Shown here piece after piece: positions 23,654-31,415 of a stretch of 38,316 nt of DNA. A program made the translations under genes and the position numbers. The stretch comes from JAJZQD01 sp021847735. Its GTDB lineage: Bacteria; Bacillota; Thermincolia; Thermincolales; UBA2595. The notes below the pieces were generated by a model. It did no database searches and was not told the DNA's origin. It saw nothing but the letters and a program-made list of their open reading frames with translations. The DNA lies in NCBI GenBank assembly GCA_027324025.1, contig DAHVYW010000015.1:1-38316 (forward strand). Direction: 5' to 3'. Every line of letters starts with the position of its first letter. Within the stretch, counting starts at the first letter, position 1.

Positions 23654-24832
23654 ATGTTTCTTATTTCTAAAAATGGTATATTGATTGTGAAAACAAAAAC
23701 TTGGCAACTCAACGAAGCTAAACCGGCCCAACCGGAGGGGAGGGATAACGGTATCGAAACAACAAATTTTTCTACTAAATCTAAATTGATTATATTTACC
23801 ATTATTCTCATTTTACTTATATCAGCAGGGGTCGGATCAGGAATACATTTTCTGAACAACAACAACTCCTGCGGCTTTTGTCATGAAATGAAACCTGAAA
23901 TTGTTACATGGCAGGCTTCATCTCACAGCAAAATTGAATGCTTCGAGTGCCACGGAACTGTTACCGGGAAAACATTGTCCCGAAACGGCTTTGTTCAGGA
24001 AGTAAGCTCGCATTTTCAAAATAACTATCTTTTACCGATAACAATGGACCAGCCGATTTCCAATATAAAGTGTATGAAATGCCACCCGGGGAAGAGGCAC
24101 GTAACTCCATCAGGGGATCTGAAGATTCCGCACGATAAACACGCCCGAAGAGGAATAAGCTGCAGCGAGTGCCACAGGGGGGTAGCCCATGGGAATCTTG
24201 CCCTTCGCCAGTTGACTATTGACGGAAACTTTGACCGGTGGACACCGGCGTTCGGCAGGGAACAGATGGCCGGAGTTAATACAGGTATATCCATGACAGC
24301 TTGCCTCGAATGCCACCGGTCAAAACGCGTTACCATTGCCTGCGACGCATGCCATCGTGAAATCGTCAAACCGGCAGACCATAAAGCTTCCGACTGGATG
24401 AAATCACACGGGAAGCTGGCCAGAAAGGGCGTTAAGTCTTGTGATAAATGCCATTCGTATACCGTTGTTTTCGAAATAACCAACATCAAGGATTCTATAG
24501 CTGAATATGTCCAAACCAATACCTTTTGCCGGGAATGCCACCTTAAACGACCAAAAAACCACTCGGATCAATGGTCTGCCATGCACGGTGCTGCGGCAAA
24601 CATTGATAAAAAAGGTTGTTACGTGTGCCATAGCAGGACAAGGCCATTGACCAGTTTCAAAGGTACGAAAACATTTTGCGCACAATGTCATAAAGGTGAG
24701 CACCAAGATTTTAACCGGGAAGTGCACCCGATTCCTATCCCGCCGGGGTTAAAGCCGGAACTCTCATGCCAGAGGTGTCACAGTTTAAAGGTATGTATCA
24801 GATGTCACACCAATCTTAGCAGCAAGCAATAA
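23654..24832 (+). CDS. Membrane-anchored 12-heme c-type cytochrome
   Basis: 392 residues in the longest frame. A single transmembrane helix (about 47-68, KLIIFTIILILLISAGVGSG) is followed by 12 CxxCH heme sites, beginning with CGFCHEM at residue 73: CGFCH, CFECH, CMKCH, CSECH, CLECH, CDACH, CDKCH, CRECH, CYVCH, CAQCH, CQRCH, CIRCH. The N-terminal part resembles NapC/NrfH-type quinol-oxidising anchors (helix followed by CxxCHEMKPE), so it may take electrons from the quinone pool. The start is uncertain: no good ribosome site precedes ATG 23654, and GGAGGGGAGGG at 23734-23744 suggests a shorter protein from a non-standard start. It is followed by TPR, NHL and cytochrome genes, which suggests one complex or path. 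Confidence 0.9.
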   Translation: MFLISKNGILIVKTKTWQLNEAKPAQPEGRDNGIETTNFSTKSKLIIFTIILILLISAGVGSGIHFLNNNNSCGFCHEMKPEIVTWQASSHSKIECFECHGTVTGKTLSRNGFVQEVSSHFQNNYLLPITMDQPISNIKCMKCHPGKRHVTPSGDLKIPHDKHARRGISCSECHRGVAHGNLALRQLTIDGNFDRWTPAFGREQMAGVNTGISMTACLECHRSKRVTIACDACHREIVKPADHKASDWMKSHGKLARKGVKSCDKCHSYTVVFEITNIKDSIAEYVQTNTFCRECHLKRPKNHSDQWSAMHGAAANIDKKGCYVCHSRTRPLTSFKGTKTFCAQCHKGEHQDFNREVHPIPIPPGLKPELSCQRCHSLKVCIRCHTNLSSKQ

Positions 24833-24852
24833 ATTTAAGGAGGACAAGCCAA

Positions 24853-25503
24853 ATGTCAATTGGTCTTCAGGAAGCGAGAAGAGAGTACATTAATCCGTAC
24901 CAGGCCTGGGCAATCATTATAGCGGCCGCCTTAATCTTTATGGCGGCAGGGACAGTCATCGGGAAGGCTTTTTTCTGGAAGTATGAATCAGGAATTGATA
25001 ACGCTCTACAAAAACAGATGACTGTTGCCATGGACAGGACCAAATCTGACCCCAACAGCGCTGCCAACTGGGTCAACCTAGGATGGGTCTATTTTCAACA
25101 GGGGCAGTACAATCAGGCACTTGCCCAATACAAAAAAGCTATGGATATTGATCCTAACTATTATCCAGCCCATTACAACCTGGGACTTGCTTATATGCAG
25201 GTTAAAAAATTTGACCTGGCTGCAGAATCCCTGAAGAAGGCTATATCAATTGAAAGAAAAAGCGGCGCGGCTTACCTGAATCTCGGCGTAAGTTACAACC
25301 AACTCGGCAAATACGATGAAGCAATAAAGTATTTGCAGCAGGCCTATAAGTTTAACCCCGGTTCAGTTGATGTATTGTACCAGATTGGTTTTGCCTATGA
25401 GAAAGCCGGACGGAAAAATGACGCTAAGTACCAGTACCAGGCAGCCCTTGGTTTTGACCCCAATTATAAGCCTGCCCGTGAAGGTATGGCAAGATTAAAA
25501 TAA
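24853..25503 (+). CDS. Membrane-anchored TPR protein
   Basis: 216 residues with an AAGGAGGACAAG site, 20 bases after the cytochrome gene. A membrane helix (about residues 18-38, AWAIIIAAALIFMAAGTVIG) is followed by four full TPR units from about 70 to 205 (AANWVNLGWVYFQQGQYNQA, HYNLGLAYMQVKKFDLAAES, YLNLGVSYNQLGKYDEAIKY, LYQIGFAYEKAGRKNDAKYQ). TPR proteins are scaffolds. Its position between cytochrome genes suggests an assembly or docking role for the cytochromes, perhaps in c-type cytochrome maturation; this is inferred. Confidence 0.85.
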   Translation: MSIGLQEARREYINPYQAWAIIIAAALIFMAAGTVIGKAFFWKYESGIDNALQKQMTVAMDRTKSDPNSAANWVNLGWVYFQQGQYNQALAQYKKAMDIDPNYYPAHYNLGLAYMQVKKFDLAAESLKKAISIERKSGAAYLNLGVSYNQLGKYDEAIKYLQQAYKFNPGSVDVLYQIGFAYEKAGRKNDAKYQYQAALGFDPNYKPAREGMARLK

Positions 25504-25523
25504 CCAAATTAGGGGGAACGAAC

Positions 25524-26510
25524 ATGTCCAGTTTAGCAGTTAGAGATATATTCTGGAAATTTGACAGACAGAAATTACGCAGAGTAATAATGGCAATTTT
25601 TGTGATAGAGCTGGCTATATTCATGTACCTGTACCAGTATAACAAGAACATTATCAATTTAGCTGATAACTACCTGGGAGGCATTCAGAAACCGACCCTT
25701 CTGTTTAATCTCTACGGAAGTGAAAAAGCACCACTTAACAGGCCTTTGGCAGTTGCTGTTTCGGGAAACAGGATTTATGTATCTGATACCGGGAACCAGC
25801 AAATACAGGTTTTTAACGGTGACGGTGACCCGCTCTTTACCTTCGGTAAAACCGGTACAGGTAAAGGGCAGTTCAGGTTTCCTTACGGTATTGTTGCTGA
25901 CACATCAGGTAATGTTTTTGTCGCTGACTTATACAACGGAAATATCCAGGTGTTTAACGGGGAAGGAAAGTTTATTAAGTACTTTGGCAGTTCGGCGGAT
26001 ATCAAAAAACCGGCGGGGTTATTTATTGACGGGAACCAGATTTATGTTACAGATGTGGCCCTGCATAAAGTGACTGTGTTTGAGCTCGACGGTAAAAAAA
26101 TACGTGAATTCGGAAAAAAGGGAAACAAGCCCGGGGAGTTTGTCTCGCCAAACGCGGTTGTCGTTGCCAATGGAAATATTATTGTGAGTGACAGCGGTAA
26201 TGACAGGGTTCAGGTATTCAACAAACTGGGGCAGTTTGCTTATTTGCTTGGTGAAAAAGGCAAAGAAAAAACCTCGTTCCTTAACCCGAGAGGGGTGGGT
26301 GTGGATGCCCGCGGCACAATCTATATTGTTAATAATCTTGTTAATACAGTAAGCGGTTTCAACAGCAAAGGAGAAAAACTGTTTACCTTCGGTGCCATGG
26401 GCAACCAGCCCGACCAGTTTTACCTTCCCAATGGTCTGGCTGTTGACGGTCAGGGAAGGATTCTCATCACAGACCCGGTTAACCAGAGAGTGGACATTTA
26501 CCAGAACTAA
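25524..26510 (+). CDS. Membrane-anchored NHL-repeat beta-propeller protein
   Basis: 328 residues, GGGGGAACGAAC before the ATG. One N-terminal membrane helix (about 21-38, VIMAIFVIELAIFMYLY) is followed by six NHL-type repeats recognised by the alternation of IYVSDTGNQQIQVFNGDG, VFVADLYNGNIQVFNGEG, IYVTDVALHKVTVFELDG, IIVSDSGNDRVQVFNKLG, IYIVNNLVNTVSGFNSKG and ILITDPVNQRVDIYQ. That gives a propeller on the outer face of the membrane. NHL proteins are often encoded with multiheme cytochromes in metal-reducing bacteria; a structural role in the same path is inferred. No heme motif is present. Confidence 0.88.
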   Translation: MSSLAVRDIFWKFDRQKLRRVIMAIFVIELAIFMYLYQYNKNIINLADNYLGGIQKPTLLFNLYGSEKAPLNRPLAVAVSGNRIYVSDTGNQQIQVFNGDGDPLFTFGKTGTGKGQFRFPYGIVADTSGNVFVADLYNGNIQVFNGEGKFIKYFGSSADIKKPAGLFIDGNQIYVTDVALHKVTVFELDGKKIREFGKKGNKPGEFVSPNAVVVANGNIIVSDSGNDRVQVFNKLGQFAYLLGEKGKEKTSFLNPRGVGVDARGTIYIVNNLVNTVSGFNSKGEKLFTFGAMGNQPDQFYLPNGLAVDGQGRILITDPVNQRVDIYQN

Positions 26511-26541
26511 ACCATTGTAGACTTTTGTTCAGAACAAGAGT

Positions 26542-26586
26542 TTCCCTGAGGTGTTTATACACCTTAGAGTTCAATATGCCAGGGAA
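26542..26586 (+). other. Structured untranslated leader before the secreted cytochrome
   Basis: AGGTGT (26549-26554), loop TTAT, ACACCT (26559-26564) form a hairpin that extends to 9 bp with CTG/TAG. TTCCCTG (26542-26548) and CAGGGAA (26580-26586) could form an outer stem in competition at the shared CTG. No T-run follows, so it is not a plain terminator. It may be an mRNA-stabilising or processing structure. Confidence 0.35.
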
Positions 26587-26609
26587 GGAGGAAACGGGAA
26601 CCGGGGCGG

Positions 26610-26623
26610 AACTATTAATAGTT
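26610..26623. repeat. 14-bp perfect palindrome AACTATTAATAGTT
   Basis: A perfect palindrome 26 bases before the start of the secreted cytochrome gene, in the same leader. It could be a protein-binding site or chance AT-rich symmetry. Confidence 0.4.
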
Positions 26624-26648
26624 TTCTAAAACCGAAAGGAGGGCACCT

Positions 26649-29108
26649 ATGTCCAGTCTCAAAAAGGGTTTAATCCTCGTTCTGGGGATTCTCCTACTGA
26701 CCGCTTTTGCCGGAACGGCTATGGCGGCTCAACAAAAATTAGACCCTACCGGCAGTGATACTAAAGGCAGCTACCTGCCGACTACCAAGGAGTTTAATGC
26801 AGACAACAAGAGTAATTACCCGCTGGAAATCTATCTCCCCAACGAATTGGACCCGTCTTCGTACAGAATCCATAGCAACTATGCTAAGAACACAGATGCC
26901 TGTGCATCATGCCACGCAACTCACACCGCCGTCGGCGAAAGCTTGCTGCAGTGGGGTACCGTTTATGATACCTGTATTGCCTGCCATGACGGTACTATTT
27001 CTTCGACTTATGATGTAGTGGGCGGACATGTTGCAAACACCAACAAGGTAACATCCGGTGGTATGTTCGGTGCAGGTACCGAAGGTTCCTACTCCAGCCA
27101 TAATGTTAAGGGTACAGTTAACATTTCCGCTGCCCCCGGTGGCACAAGCAGTGATACCAACAAGAACGCTGTAACCGGTGCTACCGCAAGCTGGAATGTT
27201 GAGTTCGGCTGCCAGAGCTGCCACTCCCCGCATGGTCAGGGTGGTAACGCCAGGATCCTGAGCCCTGACCCCAACGGTGTAGCCTGGGAAAAATACAATA
27301 ATGGTACAACCAAAGGCGTGGCTTTAACCGCTACTGCTACTGCCGGCGAGTATACAACCGTTGATGCCAGCGGTAATGCGTATTTCTGGATCAAGGGTTA
27401 TCCGTACAGTGTTAAAACCAGGATTTACGAAGGCGGCAGTGCTCTTGCGGCCGACAAGTACACAATAGACAACACCAATGGTAATTCTACTGTAATCAAG
27501 TTTAACAAAGGATATACTCCTACCGGTGCACTTACAGCCGATTTTGTTCCTGCCCTGAAGATCAGCATGACAGTTTCCAACTACCTGAAAGACACTGAAG
27601 CTATTGCGTACAATTCAGGTCTGAACGGTTTCTGCGGCGCATGCCACTCTGATTACAACACCGAGAAAGTTGACGGCTCCGGCCATACCACTTCCGGTCT
27701 GTATGCAGAAGCATACCGCCACAAGGTAGGTATGGATGCTAACAGTTTTGCTTCCAAGCTGGCTGACAAGAATATGCCTCTTGAAAACGGCAAGGCTACC
27801 TGCGAAACCTGCCACTTCGCGCATGGTACCAATGATGATCTGTGGACCAGGACTGTGGGTTCCACCTGGGGCTCTGAGCAGGCTGGTTCTTCAGCCTTGA
27901 AGCGTCTCCCCAACATGGGAACCTGTGAAGCCTGCCATGAAAAAGGCGCTGGCAACGAGGGTTATGAAGCTGTAGTTGCTTCAAGCTCCTCCACCCAGAT
28001 GAACGCACCTGTCGGCGAGTATGTCGGTACTGCCAAGTGCCAGTCCTGTCACACCAAGCAGTACACCGGCTGGCAGGATACTCTCCACAGCAAGATGATT
28101 GGTGCTAATAACACTATTCTGGCCGCTGCGCTTGATCCTAATTCAGCTACCGGCTGGAAAGGCGGTCTGAACCTGATTGACAACGTAACAGGTGAATCAG
28201 TTTCACCTGCACAAGTTGTTAAGACCATTGGTACCAAGTGGAAACAGAGATACCTGGTTGGTGACGCAACCAACGGTTACCACATGTTAAGCCAGCAGTT
28301 AAACGTAGTAACAGGTCAATTTGAGGCTTACACCAGCAAGTATGATTGGGATAAGGGTTGTATCACCTGCCACTCTACCGGCTACAGGATTGACTCCTAT
28401 TCCGAAGATACAGCTAATCAGACAGTTACCATGACTCACAGTTGGACTGAAGAAAATATCGGCTGCGAGGCCTGCCACGGACCTGGTAGCAACCACGTGA
28501 AGGCTCCTTCACAAGTTAACATCTGGAACCCGGCGAAGCAGTCAGCTCAGGCTTCCACAATGGCCTGCGGCTACTGCCACATCAGGGGTGAATCTCACCT
28601 TAAGTCTCGTAAGGGTACAACTCTTGCAGCCAGGGAAGACTTCCCGGCACCGGCCGGCCAGATCTACAAGCCTGGCGATGACTGGACACAGTACGGGTTG
28701 ATACCTGGTATCAATGATACCTTTGATAACTACTATGCAGGTTCACCGACAACTTCCAGTGCTCCTGCTGACCTGCAGGGTATGTTCTTTGCCGCCAACG
28801 GCTCAGGTAATTATGATTCCAAGAAGCATCACCAGGAATATCAGGACTTTGTACAGTCCAGCCACTTTGCTACCAATACTATGGGCTGCGCTACCTGCCA
28901 CAGTTCACACAGCAGAAACACTTCCAAGGAACAACTTAAACTGAGCAGCGCCCAGACTTGCGCTTCCTGCCACGGTACAACTATGAACCTGACCCAGTAC
29001 ATGCCGATGACAGGTAAGACCGTGAATAACGTATATGTACGTACTCACACCTTCAGCCAGACTCCGACCGCTCAGCCGGCCGGCGCACTTGAGCCTAAGA
29101 ACCCTTAA
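26649..29108 (+). CDS. Secreted 12-heme c-type cytochrome with a heme-free insert
   Basis: 819 residues with an AAAGGAGGGCACC site. Signal peptide with cleavage after AMA (about residue 26). Twelve CxxCH sites: CASCH, CIACH, CQSCH (residue 188), CGACH (329), CETCH, CEACH, CQSCH, CITCH, CEACH, CGYCH, CATCH and CASCH. Residues about 195-325 have no heme and are beta-rich and Gly/Thr-rich, like an Ig-type domain. From about 455, GEYVGTAKCQSCHTKQYTGW resembles the cytochrome c554 family. It lacks a membrane anchor and is probably at the cell surface or released. A strong ribosome site suggests high expression. The gene follows the NHL gene by 138 bases and has its own terminator. Confidence 0.93.
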   Translation: MSSLKKGLILVLGILLLTAFAGTAMAAQQKLDPTGSDTKGSYLPTTKEFNADNKSNYPLEIYLPNELDPSSYRIHSNYAKNTDACASCHATHTAVGESLLQWGTVYDTCIACHDGTISSTYDVVGGHVANTNKVTSGGMFGAGTEGSYSSHNVKGTVNISAAPGGTSSDTNKNAVTGATASWNVEFGCQSCHSPHGQGGNARILSPDPNGVAWEKYNNGTTKGVALTATATAGEYTTVDASGNAYFWIKGYPYSVKTRIYEGGSALAADKYTIDNTNGNSTVIKFNKGYTPTGALTADFVPALKISMTVSNYLKDTEAIAYNSGLNGFCGACHSDYNTEKVDGSGHTTSGLYAEAYRHKVGMDANSFASKLADKNMPLENGKATCETCHFAHGTNDDLWTRTVGSTWGSEQAGSSALKRLPNMGTCEACHEKGAGNEGYEAVVASSSSTQMNAPVGEYVGTAKCQSCHTKQYTGWQDTLHSKMIGANNTILAAALDPNSATGWKGGLNLIDNVTGESVSPAQVVKTIGTKWKQRYLVGDATNGYHMLSQQLNVVTGQFEAYTSKYDWDKGCITCHSTGYRIDSYSEDTANQTVTMTHSWTEENIGCEACHGPGSNHVKAPSQVNIWNPAKQSAQASTMACGYCHIRGESHLKSRKGTTLAAREDFPAPAGQIYKPGDDWTQYGLIPGINDTFDNYYAGSPTTSSAPADLQGMFFAANGSGNYDSKKHHQEYQDFVQSSHFATNTMGCATCHSSHSRNTSKEQLKLSSAQTCASCHGTTMNLTQYMPMTGKTVNNVYVRTHTFSQTPTAQPAGALEPKNP

Positions 29109-29141
29109 ATTCTTCGATTCACTGGTATTGAGTTACTACAA

Positions 29142-29168
29142 GCCAAGGTACCTTTATGGTACCTTGGC
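29142..29168 (+). terminator. Hairpin terminator after the secreted cytochrome
   Basis: GCCAAGGTACC (29142-29152), loop TTTAT, GGTACCTTGGC (29158-29168): a perfect 11-bp stem 33 bases after the stop. It is followed by CCCCTTTAACTTT, a poor T-run, so some readthrough is likely. Confidence 0.65.
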
Positions 29169-29221
29169 CCCCTTTAACTTTGTAAATATAAAAGAACCCT
29201 CAGGGACGGAGGATGGCAATA

Positions 29222-29644
29222 ATGAAAAAAGTGCTCGTCGGAATACTGGTAATTGCACTGGGTCTTACACTTGGGTATAACAGGATCCTCCCTTATATTC
29301 CCGAAAGTATAGCTTTAAAAATATCTCAGGGTTTTGAGAAAGCGATGGGTAAAGACCCACAAAAGACAGTTGTGGTGGCTTTCCAGGATATTGCAAAAGA
29401 AGACTACCAAAAAGCCTCCGAAAATTTCCTGCCTGGCAGCAGGGACTTCTATAATCCGAATTATTTAAAGGTCTACCGGCAGGCCGGTCAGGCAAAGATA
29501 TCAAGGTTCGAAGAGAACGGTAACAAGGCTGTTGTTTACTTTCAAACCGAAAACAACCATTCGTTAATGGCGAATCTTATAAAAGAAAGCGGCCAATGGC
29601 TAATCCAGGATATTTATGATGACTCCAGTGTAACCATAGATTAA
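29222..29644 (+). CDS. Small anchored protein of unknown function, NTF2-like form
   Basis: 140 residues from ATG 29222, which has GGAGG 9 bases upstream; the ATG at 29213 touches that site. A signal or anchor helix (about 2-20, KKVLVGILVIALGLTLG) is followed by a soluble domain with the look of DUF4878/NTF2-like lipoproteins (TVVVAFQDIAKEDYQKASEN and the C-terminal SGQWLIQDIYDD). No cysteine follows the helix, so it is not a lipoprotein. It stands between the secreted cytochrome and another protein of similar plan. Function unknown. Confidence 0.75.
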   Translation: MKKVLVGILVIALGLTLGYNRILPYIPESIALKISQGFEKAMGKDPQKTVVVAFQDIAKEDYQKASENFLPGSRDFYNPNYLKVYRQAGQAKISRFEENGNKAVVYFQTENNHSLMANLIKESGQWLIQDIYDDSSVTID

Positions 29645-29731
29645 AACTCCATGGCTTTCGAATCCCGATAAAACGAGTACCTCAATGGTTAAAGTAGCTG
29701 TAAAAATACTTGTAAAAGGTGCTGATATATT

Positions 29732-30478
29732 ATGGATATTGGAGTAGTTGACAACGTAGGGATCGAAACAACGGAGCGGCAGGTTGGGTCGGGTGGTGGC
29801 CTTCGTGAGAAGTTAACCAGACCGTCGAATCTATTATCTGCAGTAGTGCTGGTTATTGCAGCAGTCATTGTATCATGGATAGTTTACACCTATGCCGTTC
29901 CGCACAAAACAGTTGATTCCAGCGGTGTTGTGATTGAGACAAATACCCCGGAAAACACGGTGACTGCATATTATGAACTGATTTCCAGGGGCAGGTATGA
30001 ACCGGCAGCCCGCCTTCAGACAAAAGAATCCCAAAAAGTTTTGACCGCTCTAAAGATAAAGACCCAGAATGATCAGGTGGGTATGGAGACTGCACGACTG
30101 TCAAAGGTCTATGATGCAGTTAGTGAGGAAAACCTTGCAGTTGTAGGGATTATAAGGGTTGCTAAGTTTCCTGGAAACAGTTACGAAACTCCGGTGGCTG
30201 GAATAACGGTTTTATCTAACGGGATAGACAATGAAAAATGGGAGATAGTCAGTTCACTTGAGGAAATTCCAAAAGCGGATTACCTTAACCTTTTCGAAAT
30301 ACTTGTAAAACTTGATACGCAGATGCTTAAAACGGATTTAAGCGGCTTTTCGGAAAAGCAGGTATCAATGATCAATCAACAGCTTCATGGAATGGAGTCA
30401 TTTCATAAAGAACAGATGAAAGAATACAAAGATTATCTAAAGTCTCAAGAAAAGAAGAAACCCGCCAAGGGTAAATAA
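29732..30478 (+). CDS. Anchored protein of unknown function, second NTF2-like member
   Basis: 248 residues, AAAAGGTG 10 bases before the ATG. A cytosolic N-terminus (about 1-35) precedes a transmembrane helix (about 36-54, LSAVVLVIAAVIVSWIVYTYA), then a domain starting NTPENTVTAYYELISRGRYEPAAR that follows the same plan as the previous gene, and a charged C-terminal tail (KEYKDYLKSQEKKKPAKGK) rich in Lys. It may help the cytochromes at the envelope; no direct evidence. Confidence 0.7.
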   Translation: MDIGVVDNVGIETTERQVGSGGGLREKLTRPSNLLSAVVLVIAAVIVSWIVYTYAVPHKTVDSSGVVIETNTPENTVTAYYELISRGRYEPAARLQTKESQKVLTALKIKTQNDQVGMETARLSKVYDAVSEENLAVVGIIRVAKFPGNSYETPVAGITVLSNGIDNEKWEIVSSLEEIPKADYLNLFEILVKLDTQMLKTDLSGFSEKQVSMINQQLHGMESFHKEQMKEYKDYLKSQEKKKPAKGK

Positions 30479-30516
30479 ACCCGTCAAAGAAAATATTCAA
30501 ATGCAAAATGGCGCGT

Positions 30517-30537
30517 TTACAGGAATATATACTGTAA
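30517..30537 (+). promoter_or_regulatory. Imperfect palindrome TACAGGAATATATACTGTA (copy 1)
   Basis: TTACAG ... CTGTAA frames an AT-rich centre that contains TATACT. A near copy lies at 30668-30687. Repetition of the same palindrome in front of one gene suggests an operator or repeated promoter element. Confidence 0.4.
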
Positions 30538-30647
30538 TGTGCTTTTTTGTTATGCTGAAACCATTGAACGAGGCGGAAAAATGTAAAAAAATACCTTGGG
30601 GATTTTACCAAACAATGCTAATAAATAAAAGGAATTATTCTTTTGAT

Positions 30648-30665
30648 TGTCGAAATATGTCGAAA
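30648..30665 (+). promoter_or_regulatory. Tandem Spo0A-box-like sites
   Basis: TGTCGAAATATGTCGAAA holds two copies of TGTCGAA, the Spo0A box, with starts 10 bp apart (one helix turn). They lie about 55-70 bases before the start of the secreted Ig-like protein, a normal promoter distance. Binding is inferred. Confidence 0.55.
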
Positions 30666-30667
30666 AG

Positions 30668-30687
30668 TACAGGAATAAATTACTGTA
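30668..30687 (+). promoter_or_regulatory. Imperfect palindrome TACAGGAATAAATTACTGTA (copy 2)
   Basis: Near copy of the element at 30517-30537, directly after the Spo0A-like boxes and 32 bases before the start codon. Confidence 0.4.
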
Positions 30688-30719
30688 AGAAGACATTTCT
30701 TATACGAGGAGTAATTCTT

Positions 30720-31367
30720 ATGCAAAAAAAGTATGTTTTCAAGTTTCTGCTTGTCCTGGCAATTGCCCTGACAACCACGGGTTCTTTAGTTTACACAGTA
30801 AAGGCACTTGATTCTTCTGCCCCCGTTTTTTCTAATATTAATCCTCCTGAAGGAGCTGTGGTAAGTTCGTCAGGTGTAACTCTCAAATTTGATGTGACTG
30901 ACCCGGACAACATCTCGAACGCTGCGTCAGAATATTACATAAAAGTAAACGGAAATACAATAAGTTCAAACTTCATGTATGACGGCTCCTGGGTAGATAA
31001 TAACTACGGTAGTTATTATCAGGTCAGTACCAGAACTGTTGCCCATATTTCCGGGCAGGTGACAGGGCTGAAAGATGGCCCGCAGACAGTGGAAGTAATG
31101 TGTAAAGACCAAAAAGGAAACGCGGTGGTCAAAGCATGGTCTTTTACCGTTGCTGTTCCGCCTGTGTTTTCCGGCATGACACCGGTACCGGGGACCACTT
31201 CAAATAACCGTACCTCTGTTTCTGTCAACATTAATGACAATGACACAGTTAACCCTGATTCAATAATTATGATGCTAGACGGCTTGCCTGTACAGCATAG
31301 CTTTAATCCGGCAAGCGGGTTAATTTCTTATACAGCCCAGGTTCCGCTCGGGTTCGACAGTCGGTAG
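30720..31367 (+). pseudogene. Secreted Ig-like-domain protein truncated at its 3' end
   Basis: The frame is open from further upstream, but ATG 30720 has GAGGAG before it and starts a good signal peptide (KKYVFKFLLVLAIALTTTG ... VKA). Residues about 35-140 form one Ig/cadherin-like domain (APVFSNINPPEGAVVSSSG, with DGPQTVEVMCKDQKGN at its end). A second domain starts at about 144 (PPVFSGMTPVPGTTSNNRTS) and breaks off at SYTAQVPLGF, where such domains normally continue with a GxHxVxVxxxD strand. The stop is UAG at 31365. The protein thus ends mid-domain at a rearrangement point and was once longer. It may still be made and secreted, as a short product. Confidence 0.65.
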
Positions 31368-31415
31368 GCACAAAAAGCGCCGCCAGGCCAGGCGGGTTAA
31401 GGGTTTGGACCACTT

